Source: Bog-159 sp049520215 (GTDB lineage Bacteria; Acidobacteriota; Terriglobia; Bryobacterales; Bryobacteraceae). From it: a stretch of DNA of 64,000 bases. Shown here in pieces: positions 44,921-53,040 of this stretch. The stretch spans positions 1 through 64,000 of the forward strand of contig JBEKPZ010000001.1 in assembly GCA_049520215.1 (NCBI GenBank), written 5' to 3'. A model generated the notes under the pieces. The model made no database searches. It was not told the origin of the DNA and saw only the letters and a program-made list of their open reading frames with translations. Position numbers and translations under genes: made by a program. How positions within the stretch are numbered: position 1 is the first letter of the stretch; the number at the start of each line of letters is the position of its first letter.

Positions 44921-46119
44921 CCAAGCTGGCGAAAATCGTCACGGGGCTGATGGCGGCGCTGCTCCTGGTGTGCGCCGCGCCGGCCCAAATTGCCCCTAAG
45001 AAGAAGACGACCGCGGACACGGCCAAGCCGGGGGACCAGCGGACCAGAGCCTATTTCGATATCGGCAAGATCGTGTGGCCCAACCCGCCGGCCGTCGCGC
45101 GCATCAAGTTCGTGGATCTGTTCACCGGCGAGAAGGTGGATCCCAATCTGTTTTCCAAGCAGAACCGGAAGAAAAGGCAGAAATGGATGGATCGCCTGGC
45201 TGGAGCGCAGAACACCAACGAGATTGACCTCAGCAAGCTTCCGTTCCAGTTGATTCGCACCTACGGCGTGGCCTTTGATTCGAAGGGCAGGATTTACGCC
45301 GCGGACCAGGGCGTGGCAGCCGTCTTCGTCTTCGACCCGAAGACGAAAGAAGTGGAAATGATCCGCAACGGCAAAGAGGCCAACCTTGGCTTGATCATGG
45401 GCCTGGCGATTGACGACGACGACCGCGTTTTCGTTTCCGACGTTAAGTTGCATCGCGTGTTGGTGCTCAACGCCAAGCGCGAGCAAGTGGCTTCCATCGG
45501 GATGGACGAGCTGGTGAATCCAGGCGGCATTGCCATCGACAAGGAAAACCGGCTTCTGTACGTGGTGGACACGGGAAACGACACCGTGGTGGTCTACGAC
45601 GCGGACAGCTTCAAGAAATTGCGCAACATTGGAAAGCCAGGCCGAAAGCATACGGCGAACGATCCCGGCACATTCTCGCTTCCCACGAATGTCGCGGTAG
45701 ATAGCGAGGGCGATGTATACGTGACCGACACCTTCAACAATCGCGTTGAAATCTTCGATGCGGATGGAGAGTTCATCAGCCAGTTCGGGAAGAACGGCGA
45801 CGGCCCCGGGCAGTTCGAGCGTCCCAAGGGGATTGCGGTGGACTGCGACCGGCACATTTGGGTAGTGGACGCCGCCCAGGACCGGGTAAAGGTCTTCGAC
45901 CGCGAGGGCCGCCTGCTGATTTACTTCGGCGAGCACGGCGAGTATCCCGGCCGCTTTATGGGCGCGTATGGTATCGCCATTGACAAAGAGAATCGAGTGG
46001 TCGTCTCAGAGACGTTTCCGGGCCGCGTGCAGATGTTCCGGTATGTGACCGACGCCGAGGCCGAAGCGGAGAAGACCAAGCCGGCAGCGGGGGAGCAGAA
46101 GAGTGCCACCGCGAAATAG
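44917..46119 (+). CDS. Exported NHL-repeat beta-propeller protein
   Basis: Signal peptide (IVTGLMAALLLVCAAPAQ), then a Lys-rich linker and a six-bladed NHL-type propeller from about residue 105. Repeats carry the pattern [IV]-[YV]-V-[AS/T]-D-x...N-R-V-x-[VI]-F: RIYAADQGVAAVFVFD, RVFVSDVKLHRVLVLN, LLYVVDTGNDTVVVYD, DVYVTDTFNNRVEIFD, HIWVVDAAQDRVKVFD. Such proteins recur beside multihaem cytochromes in metal-reducing bacteria, probably as assembly or docking scaffolds. It is translationally coupled to the 16-haem cytochrome. A second NHL gene lies at 50083. Confidence 0.85.
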   Translation: MTKLAKIVTGLMAALLLVCAAPAQIAPKKKTTADTAKPGDQRTRAYFDIGKIVWPNPPAVARIKFVDLFTGEKVDPNLFSKQNRKKRQKWMDRLAGAQNTNEIDLSKLPFQLIRTYGVAFDSKGRIYAADQGVAAVFVFDPKTKEVEMIRNGKEANLGLIMGLAIDDDDRVFVSDVKLHRVLVLNAKREQVASIGMDELVNPGGIAIDKENRLLYVVDTGNDTVVVYDADSFKKLRNIGKPGRKHTANDPGTFSLPTNVAVDSEGDVYVTDTFNNRVEIFDADGEFISQFGKNGDGPGQFERPKGIAVDCDRHIWVVDAAQDRVKVFDREGRLLIYFGEHGEYPGRFMGAYGIAIDKENRVVVSETFPGRVQMFRYVTDAEAEAEKTKPAAGEQKSATAK

Positions 46120-46221
46120 CCCCGACAAGTTTTGGCTGCGACTGCTATGCCAGCCAAGCGGACCAGGCGAGAGCAGGTCCGTGCATGCAAATGTACCTAA
46201 GGACTTAGGAGACATCGATCA

Positions 46222-47085
46222 ATGAAGAAGTTAACGTTAATCATATTCCTTGCCATCCTCACGATCAGCGTGGCGATGGCAGGAGCTATTCCGCAAGCAC
46301 CACAGAGTCCTAACGATATCCTGGGCGCCCACCTCCTCTACGGCCGTGGGTGTATCGGGTGCCACGCCCCGCACAGCGGGTCGGCAGGCAACGGCGTGAG
46401 GAACGGTGACGCTACCAACGGCAACTATGCTTTGTGGGGCCAGGATCTGACTCCGCTGTATGGCAAAACCATCACCTTTGGCGATGCCGGCGCGTACAGC
46501 GTTACCCTCCCCGCGGCAGGAACCATTACCAGCGCGCACGACGCGAATACCATCATTCTTTTCTGCCTGAGCTGCCACGATGGCAATCTGGCGAAGGTCG
46601 GCATGATGAAGGGTGTCACAGTGGAGACTCTTCCGGTCGTCGGCGGCACTGCTCCGACGCTGCTTGGCGCCGACGGCAGCACTGCCGGCAACTACAACAA
46701 CGACCACCCGGTAGGCGCGCAGGCGATCGTCACGTGCGGCGGCCAGTACAACTGGGACTGCAACGGCGGCAATACGGTCGCTCTCACCATGAACGGCCCG
46801 AACTCCACTATATTCGCGAACACGAACTACGGCTTCGCAGTCAGCTTCGGCACGTTTGGTACCGCGGTGACGGCGGTTACTTGCACGAGCTGCCACAACC
46901 AACACAGCCAAAACATTTACTCCGGCACGATGGGTGGCACGAAGGGCTTCTATCAGACTGCGTTCTTCCTGCGCGGTTACTACAACCCGTCGACGGGTGG
47001 CAACAATGCGGCGCAATTCTGCCGGCAGTGCCACGGCGGCGAGGCGAACGAGATGAACGGCCAATTCAGCGTTCCCACCACCTAG
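46222..47085 (+). CDS. Tetrahaem c-type cytochrome
   Basis: Exported. Signal peptide MKKLTLIIFLAILTISVAMA, with AGGAG about 12 nt upstream of the ATG. Four CXXCH sites: CIGCHAPH, CLSCHDG, CTSCHNQH and CRQCHGG. The spaces between are rich in Gly, Asn and Thr and hold NNDHPVGAQ, a motif also typical of the doubled-CXXCH family. Length 287. It lies 100 nt after the NHL gene and has its own RBS. A GC-rich hairpin follows its stop (47101-47125) before the PPIase gene, so its transcript may be partly terminated or stabilised there. Confidence 0.85.
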   Translation: MKKLTLIIFLAILTISVAMAGAIPQAPQSPNDILGAHLLYGRGCIGCHAPHSGSAGNGVRNGDATNGNYALWGQDLTPLYGKTITFGDAGAYSVTLPAAGTITSAHDANTIILFCLSCHDGNLAKVGMMKGVTVETLPVVGGTAPTLLGADGSTAGNYNNDHPVGAQAIVTCGGQYNWDCNGGNTVALTMNGPNSTIFANTNYGFAVSFGTFGTAVTAVTCTSCHNQHSQNIYSGTMGGTKGFYQTAFFLRGYYNPSTGGNNAAQFCRQCHGGEANEMNGQFSVPTT

Positions 47086-47100
47086 ACTGTTGTCCTTCAC

Positions 47101-47125
47101 TGGCGGGGGCGGAACTCCCCCGCCA
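47101..47125 (+). terminator. Hairpin after the tetrahaem cytochrome
   Basis: Strong 9-bp stem TGGCGGGGG/CCCCCGCCA with a short loop, then GATCTTTATCTTTG. It lies between the cytochrome stop (47085) and the PPIase RBS (47141). Because the next genes continue in the same direction, it is more likely a partial terminator or an RNA-stability element than a full stop. Confidence 0.5.
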
Positions 47126-47150
47126 GATCTTTATCTTTGCAGGAGAAACA

Positions 47151-48137
47151 ATGAAACACTCCATCTCCGTCTGCGCTCTGCTGCTCGCCTCGGGTGCGGT
47201 TCTGCCAGGCTCCGACATGCCGTCCGCCCCCGAGCCAAAGCCCGCCGGACGGCCGGTGGCCCGGGTGAACGGCGCCGTGCTGACCGACCGCGATCTGCTG
47301 CGCGAGATGTACGCGATCTTCCCCTACGCCCGGCAGCACAACGGCGGATTCCCCAAAGCGATGGAACCGGACATTCGCAAGGGCGCCATGAAGATGATCG
47401 AGTTCGAGGAATTGGTGTACCAGGAGGCGTTGCGCCGAAAAATGACGGTGGCGCCGGAGCGGATGAATCGCGCGCTGGCAGACTTCCGCAAACAGTTCAA
47501 CCCGGATCAGTATCAACAGTTGCTGGGCTCGGAGTTTGGCGGCTCGGCCGAGGTGCTGCGCAACAGGGTCCGGCGCTCGCTGCTCATCGAGCAAATGTTG
47601 AGCGCCGAGGTGTCCGCCAGGGCCGCGATTTCAGTGGTCGAGGCCAAAGTTTACTACGACAAGAATCCGGATCGATTCCGCATCCCGGAATCCTTCGCGT
47701 TGCAGACGATTTCCATTGTGCCGCCCCAGAATGCCACGCCGGCGCAGTTGCAAGAAGCGAGGAAACGGGCTGACGACGCGCTGCGGCGCGCCCAGGCTAC
47801 CAAGAACTACGACGAGTTTGGCGTGCTGGCGGAGAAGATCTCCGAAGACGACTTCCGCGTGATGATGGGCGACCACAAGGTGGTGGACCGGGCCAAGCTG
47901 CCCCCTCCGGTGGTGGATGCGGCGCTGGCCCTCAAGCCCGGCCAGATGAGCGGCTTGATCCACTTTGACCAGATCTACACCATCGTGCGGCTGAATGCGC
48001 ACATCGCGCCCGGCTTGCAGAAGTTCGACGCCGTCAAGGATGCGCTGCGCAAGGAGTTGGAGAAGAAGAAGACCGAGCAACTGCGCTCCGGATTGGACAA
48101 GAAGCTGCGCGCCAATGCGAAGGTGGAAGAGCTTTAA
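47151..48137 (+). CDS. Exported parvulin-type peptidyl-prolyl isomerase (SurA-like)
   Basis: Periplasmic folding factor. Start ATG 47151 with AGGAG 7 nt upstream; a longer open frame overlapping the cytochrome is rejected. A signal peptide (ISVCALLLASGAVLPG) is followed by a SurA-N-like region (RVNGAVLTDRDLLREMYAIF, FEELVYQEALRRKMTV). The rotamase core is VYYDKNPDRFRIPESFALQT, then a region ending ALKPGQMSGLIHFDQIYTIV; the classical parvulin QVRASHIL-type His is not clearly present. C-terminal charged helix. Its place in the cytochrome cluster suggests folding of the exported cytochromes or of the beta-barrel. Confidence 0.82.
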   Translation: MKHSISVCALLLASGAVLPGSDMPSAPEPKPAGRPVARVNGAVLTDRDLLREMYAIFPYARQHNGGFPKAMEPDIRKGAMKMIEFEELVYQEALRRKMTVAPERMNRALADFRKQFNPDQYQQLLGSEFGGSAEVLRNRVRRSLLIEQMLSAEVSARAAISVVEAKVYYDKNPDRFRIPESFALQTISIVPPQNATPAQLQEARKRADDALRRAQATKNYDEFGVLAEKISEDDFRVMMGDHKVVDRAKLPPPVVDAALALKPGQMSGLIHFDQIYTIVRLNAHIAPGLQKFDAVKDALRKELEKKKTEQLRSGLDKKLRANAKVEEL

Positions 48138-48151
48138 GAGCCTGAGGATTC

Positions 48152-50101
48152 GTGCCAGGAATTCGGCCACAAATCGGGCGCGCACAGCTACTGAGTCACA
48201 CGGAATATAGCGGCGGGACTGAGAGTCCCGCGCAGGCTAACAGCCTGCCCCACCAAGGCAGGCACGGCTTGGCCGTGTTCCTGGCTTTGGCTACTGCGGT
48301 GCTGGCAACGGCGGGGCGCGCACCGGCGCAGGTTCAGGCAGGCGACCTCAACATGAACCTGAGCGGCACCGTTGCCGGCGGCTACGCGGCGGACTATGGA
48401 AATCTCACGCCTTCCGACCACACCTTCAATGCCGCCGGCGACGCCACTCTATCCGGCTTCTTTTACGACCCTAATTTCCTGTCGTTCAAAATCCAGCCTT
48501 TCTACAACGAGTCGCGGGCGAATTCGGATTTCCAGTCGATTACCTCGGCGAGCGGAGTGACGGCTAGCTCGTCCATCTTCGGCGGCAGCCAATTTCCGGG
48601 TTCGATCAGTTTTTCCCAGATCTTCAACGGCACGGGGAATTTCGGGGTTCCGGATGTGGCCAACTATACCAGTCACGGAGACTCCCGGACCTTCAGCGTG
48701 GGTTGGAGCGAACTGGTCCCGCGTCTTCCCACGCTCTCGGTCGGTTATCAGCAGGGATCCAATCAGTACTCGCTATTTGGCACCAACGAGGATACGTCTT
48801 CCGCGTTTCAATCCGCCACGGCCAACAGTAGTTATCAGTTGGCTGGATTTATGCTGAACGCGGGCTATCACTACACGACTACCCATTTGGACGTTCCGCA
48901 ACTTTTTTCGGGCGAGCAGCAGCCGTCGATATCGAACTCGTCGGGCGACTCCTTCTCATTCGGTATCGGGCACCCCCTGCCTTTCAATGGCAGCTTCTCG
49001 GCGAGCGCCAGCCGATCGGATCTCTCCGAGGATTCCGCGGCGGGTCCGTACAGCGCAACTCTGGACACGGTGAACGCGGGACTTGGATTCAACCCTATCG
49101 CACGGCTGAACGTGGGCGCCAATGCCCAATATACGGATAACCTGACCGCAACCCTTTACGAATCGATCCTGGGGGCCGGCGGAATTGTGGGGGAGAACAC
49201 GCCAAACTATTCCACGCATGCGCTGGACGTGACCGGCTACGCCAATTACCTGGTGCCCACGCTGCACATGACTTTTAGCGCCACGGACGAGCACCGCGAC
49301 CAGGCGTTCGATGGCAGTAACTTGCAGTCGGATTCGTATACCGGGACCGCCACTTACGGGAACACCATCTGGAATGGCTTCTTCAACGCAGTGCTGGGGA
49401 TTACGCACACCGTAGTCGATCCCGGCGGCAAGGGCGCGGTGGGCTTGCTCGGGTCGGCGAGTTACTCCCGGGACGTGGGACGCTGGACGATCACGGGGCA
49501 GGGCAATTATGCGGAGAACCAGCAGACTATTCTGATCGCCTACACTACTTCGAGCTACGGCTTTTCGGGCAATCTTGCCCGCAAGATCGGGCGCCGTTCT
49601 CACTGGAGCGCCACTGCCGGGGGCACCAAGAGCGGCCTGTCGAACGAGCCGGGCGCGGGAACATTCAGCCAGTATTATTCGACGGCCCTCTCCGTAAAAT
49701 GGCTCAGTGCGTCGGCGTCGTATACCAGGTCCAATGGGAACGGGATTCTCACGGCGGCGGGCGTGACGGCGACGCCGGTTCCCCTCCCGGTTGTCACTCC
49801 TGGCGCGGTGATTCTCTACGGCGGCCACTCGTATTCATTCGGGCTGGGAGCCACGCCGATGCGCGGGCTCACTATCTCGGCCAGCTATGCAAGGGCACTG
49901 AGCAACACCGCTGCGGATGGACTCTCGAGCTCGAATAACAACAACGAACAACTGCTCGCCAGGATCACGTACCTAGTGCGGAAGATATACTTTCAGGCGG
50001 GCTACCTCAAGCTCACGCAAGGCTTCAGCGAAATCGCCGGCCCCTCGGCTATGACCTCGTCCGTTTACGTCGGTCTATCGCGATGGTTCAGTTTCTTCTA
50101 A
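48152..50101 (+). CDS. Putative outer-membrane beta-barrel of the cytochrome cluster
   Basis: Not matched to a named family, but the sequence is typical of an outer-membrane barrel: alternating polar/aromatic strands (FSVGWSELVPRLPTLSVGYQ), Ser/Thr/Asn/Gly-rich loops and a C-terminal ending WFSFF with terminal Phe. The hydrophobic AVFLALATAVLATAGRAPAQ near residues 40-60 is the signal peptide. GTG 48152 is the longest start, but the palindromic repeat at 48212-48253 lies inside this stretch; GTG 48275 would give a compact signal peptide and may be the true start. In porin-cytochrome conduits a barrel holds the cytochromes across the outer membrane; that role is inferred here. Confidence 0.68.
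   Translation: MPGIRPQIGRAQLLSHTEYSGGTESPAQANSLPHQGRHGLAVFLALATAVLATAGRAPAQVQAGDLNMNLSGTVAGGYAADYGNLTPSDHTFNAAGDATLSGFFYDPNFLSFKIQPFYNESRANSDFQSITSASGVTASSSIFGGSQFPGSISFSQIFNGTGNFGVPDVANYTSHGDSRTFSVGWSELVPRLPTLSVGYQQGSNQYSLFGTNEDTSSAFQSATANSSYQLAGFMLNAGYHYTTTHLDVPQLFSGEQQPSISNSSGDSFSFGIGHPLPFNGSFSASASRSDLSEDSAAGPYSATLDTVNAGLGFNPIARLNVGANAQYTDNLTATLYESILGAGGIVGENTPNYSTHALDVTGYANYLVPTLHMTFSATDEHRDQAFDGSNLQSDSYTGTATYGNTIWNGFFNAVLGITHTVVDPGGKGAVGLLGSASYSRDVGRWTITGQGNYAENQQTILIAYTTSSYGFSGNLARKIGRRSHWSATAGGTKSGLSNEPGAGTFSQYYSTALSVKWLSASASYTRSNGNGILTAAGVTATPVPLPVVTPGAVILYGGHSYSFGLGATPMRGLTISASYARALSNTAADGLSSSNNNNEQLLARITYLVRKIYFQAGYLKLTQGFSEIAGPSAMTSSVYVGLSRWFSFF
48212..48253 (+). repeat. Double-hairpin element in the 5' part of the barrel gene
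   Basis: Stem 1 GGCGGGACT/AGTCCCGC around GAG, spacer GCA, stem 2 GGCT/AGCC around AAC, tail TGCCCCACC. It may lie in the untranslated leader if GTG 48275 is the start. Confidence 0.72.
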
Positions 50102-51126
50102 AATCGGGCTCGATTCTCTTGCTGCTGGCGCCAGCCGCCACCTGGGCGCGGCCACGAGTGAAGACGCCCGCGGCCGCGACGGACGCGCCCTATCTGGAGA
50201 TGGACGGGGGCCGCCGGCTTCAATTCGAGCGCAGCTTCCAGTCCGAGCACGAGGTGAAAACCAAGCGCGGGTTCTGGACCAAGATGATCGATTTCGCCGC
50301 AGGGGCTCCGGATTACAGAAGCCTGGTGCGTCCTTACAGCCTGGTGAGCGATTCCCGTGAGCGGATTATCCTGACCGACCCAGGCGCGTCCGGCGTCCAC
50401 ATTTTCGATTTTGCGCAACAAAAGTACAAGTTCATTTCCCACCGGGATGGCAAAGACGAAATGCGCGCACCCATGTGCGTGGCGGTGGACAAGCAGGATA
50501 ACATCTACGTTACCGATTCCGAGGCCGGCAAGATTTTCGTGTTCGGGGCCAACGGCAAATTCCAGCGGGTGATCGGCAGCTTAAGGGGCGGCGAGGGTTT
50601 TTTCAAGCGCCCCACCGGAATCGCCGTGGATTCGGACGCGCAACGGATCTTTGTGTCGGACACATGGCGCAACAAGATCTACGTGCTCGACATGCAAGGC
50701 AGCGTGCTGCAGACCATCGGCAAGCGCGGCGAGGGAAACGGCGAATTCAATTTCCCGACCGAACTGCGCCTGGATGGGGAAGATCTGATCGTCGTCGACG
50801 CCATGAATTTCCGCGTCCAGGTGCTGGATCGCGCGGGCAAGTTTCGCTACGCGATCGGACGTCCGCGCGGGGGCGATCTGTACCGTCCTAAGGGCGTGGG
50901 CCTGGACTCGGAAGGCCATCTCTACGTGGCCGACGCTTTCTATAACATCGTGCAGGTGTTCGATCGGGAAGGGCGCCTTCTGTATTACTTCGGAAAGGAC
51001 GCGGGAGTGGGCGATTTCAAGTTGCCCGCCGGCCTGGCCCTGGATCGCAGCGACCGGGTCTACGTGGTGGATACGGTTCACCGGCGCGTGCAGGTCTTTC
51101 AGTACTTCGGTGGAGGCGCGCGATGA
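50083..51126 (+). CDS. Second exported NHL-repeat beta-propeller protein
   Basis: 347 residues. Signal peptide FLLKSGSILLLLAPAATWA; then a 75-residue linker and six NHL repeats (NIYVTDSEAGKIFVFGANGK, RIFVSDTWRNKIYVLDMQGS, LYVADAFYNIVQVFDREGRL, VYVVDTVHRRVQVFQYFGG). It overlaps the barrel gene's end by 19 nt and the following cytochrome by 4 nt, so it is translated from the same message. As with 44917, the likely role is a periplasmic or surface scaffold for cytochromes. The two NHL genes share repeat spacing, suggesting paralogy. Confidence 0.86.
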   Translation: MVQFLLKSGSILLLLAPAATWARPRVKTPAAATDAPYLEMDGGRRLQFERSFQSEHEVKTKRGFWTKMIDFAAGAPDYRSLVRPYSLVSDSRERIILTDPGASGVHIFDFAQQKYKFISHRDGKDEMRAPMCVAVDKQDNIYVTDSEAGKIFVFGANGKFQRVIGSLRGGEGFFKRPTGIAVDSDAQRIFVSDTWRNKIYVLDMQGSVLQTIGKRGEGNGEFNFPTELRLDGEDLIVVDAMNFRVQVLDRAGKFRYAIGRPRGGDLYRPKGVGLDSEGHLYVADAFYNIVQVFDREGRLLYYFGKDAGVGDFKLPAGLALDRSDRVYVVDTVHRRVQVFQYFGGGAR

Positions 51127-53036
51127 AGCGGCGGGCGCGCGCGGCAGGATTGCCTGGCCTGGTTCTCCTGGTGGGCAATGTCCTCTCCGCCCAGGTCGTG
51201 GGCGACGTGATCGGCGTGCATGACCTGTCGCCCAGCGGCACATCGCCGGTAAAAGGCAGGCTGCCCGGCGCCTGCTATTATTGCCACGCGCCGCACAGCG
51301 GCATTGGAGGGCTAACGCCGCTGTGGAACCAGAAACTCTCCACCCAGACCTACACGACCTACACCAGCACCACCTTTACCGATAAGAGCAACCCGCAACC
51401 GCCGCAGAGCAGCCCCAGCACGCTCTGCCTGAGCTGCCACGATGGGACGGTAGCGCCGGGACAAACACAGGCTTACGGCGCCATCCCCACCAACGGCTCG
51501 ATGAAATCCGCGGATGTGCTGGGGACCAACCTCGAAAGCTCGCATCCGTTCAGCCTGGCGTTGCCTCTGAAAGACGCTCCATACCTGGCGGCGTCGCTGG
51601 TGGCTTCCGGCACGACTCTCGACAAGACAGGAGCGGTGAAGCTCATCAAAGGCAATATTGAGTGCACTTCCTGCCACGCCGCGCATAGACAGGCGATCGA
51701 CCCGGTGTCGCAGAACTTCCTGGTGCTGAACAGCGCGAGCGGCAAGATGTGCCTGGCCTGTCACGACCCGAACCGCGTGATGACCGGGAAGATCAATCCG
51801 CTGGCGAACTGGACCACGAGCGCGCACGCCATGGCATCCAACGTAGTGACCAATACACCGCCGGCGCCGCCGCTCGGCTCGTACCACACGGTGGCGCAGA
51901 ATGCCTGCATATCCTGCCATGCGCCGCACAACGGCCTGGGAGCCACGCGCTTGCTGCGCGGCGCCAACGAGCAGGATTGCCTCACCTGCCACAATGGAAG
52001 CACGGCCGTCTATCCGTCCATCTCCAACGTGGCGGCCGAGTATGCCGCTCCGAAAGTGGGACATCCCATTCCCGCGCCTCTCTTTCCGCACGATGCAGCC
52101 GAGGGCGTGCTGCTGAATCAGAACCGCCATTCCACCTGCGTCGATTGCCACAGCCCGCACGCGTCGAACGTGGTGACCAGTTTCCCGCCGGCGCCGCTCA
52201 CCCGCCTTTCGCAATCCGGCGTGGCCGGAATCAGCGCGTCCGACGGGGTCACCGTGGTCAACCCCACGGTGAACCAGTTTGAGAACTGCCTGCGCTGCCA
52301 CGGGAGCAGCACCGGCAAAGCCGCGAACCCGATCTACGGATACCTGCCGAGGTGGACGGTTTCGGCGGGCGATCCGCTGGACGTCATCCCGCAGTTCGCG
52401 TTCACCGCATCCTCCAGCCATCCGGTGACGCACGATCGCAGCAGCCCTCTCCCGCAGCCCAGCCTGCTTTCCAACATGCTCAAACTCGACGGCGTCACGC
52501 AGGCGCGCGCCATGGGAGTCCGCATTCTGTGTACCGACTGCCATAATAGCGACGACAATCGCGAATTCGGCGGCACGGGGCCGAACGGCCCGCACGGCTC
52601 CAAATTCACCCACATTCTGGAACGCCGCTACGAGTTCAGCCAGGCGCCCCGTCCGGGCCTGCCGGTGATGAATTTGTTCCCCAATCCGGACCTGAGCGTA
52701 GCCGGTCCCTACGCCCTCTGCGGGAAATGTCACAATCTGACGACGATTCTGGCCAACACCAGCTTCGCCCAGCACTCGTTGCACATCAACGCCGGTTTCT
52801 CGTGCTCGGCCTGCCACACGGCGCACGGCATGGGGAGCCCGTCGGCGACGATCTCAGGCGAGCGCCTAGTGAACTTCGACGCGAACGTTGTGGCGCCCAA
52901 TGGGGCGGCGCCCATCTCCTACAATCGCGCGCAGAATAGCTGCAACCTGCTTTGCCATGGGCACGCGCACGGCGGGGTGTCTCTGGTGCGCCCCGGATTG
53001 CCTGCGCACGCCGGAAAGGCGGGTGTTCACCGGTAG
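51123..53036 (+). CDS. Large multihaem c-type cytochrome (11 CXXCH plus one CX3CH)
   Basis: Exported 637-residue cytochrome. The ATG overlaps the NHL stop; residues 6-25 form the signal peptide (AAGLPGLVLLVGNVLSAQ). Haem sites in order: CYYCH, CLSCH, CTSCH, CLACH, CISCH, CLTCH, CVDCH, CLRCH, CTDCH, CGKCH, CSACH, and near the C-terminus CNLLCH, which has three residues between the cysteines. Pairs such as CHAPH and CHSPH fit the doubled-CXXCH family. Many HP and GH dipeptides could supply distal histidine ligands. Four nt later the membrane/TPR gene starts, so it is in the same operon. Confidence 0.87.
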   Translation: MKRRARAAGLPGLVLLVGNVLSAQVVGDVIGVHDLSPSGTSPVKGRLPGACYYCHAPHSGIGGLTPLWNQKLSTQTYTTYTSTTFTDKSNPQPPQSSPSTLCLSCHDGTVAPGQTQAYGAIPTNGSMKSADVLGTNLESSHPFSLALPLKDAPYLAASLVASGTTLDKTGAVKLIKGNIECTSCHAAHRQAIDPVSQNFLVLNSASGKMCLACHDPNRVMTGKINPLANWTTSAHAMASNVVTNTPPAPPLGSYHTVAQNACISCHAPHNGLGATRLLRGANEQDCLTCHNGSTAVYPSISNVAAEYAAPKVGHPIPAPLFPHDAAEGVLLNQNRHSTCVDCHSPHASNVVTSFPPAPLTRLSQSGVAGISASDGVTVVNPTVNQFENCLRCHGSSTGKAANPIYGYLPRWTVSAGDPLDVIPQFAFTASSSHPVTHDRSSPLPQPSLLSNMLKLDGVTQARAMGVRILCTDCHNSDDNREFGGTGPNGPHGSKFTHILERRYEFSQAPRPGLPVMNLFPNPDLSVAGPYALCGKCHNLTTILANTSFAQHSLHINAGFSCSACHTAHGMGSPSATISGERLVNFDANVVAPNGAAPISYNRAQNSCNLLCHGHAHGGVSLVRPGLPAHAGKAGVHR

Positions 53037-53040
53037 CGCG

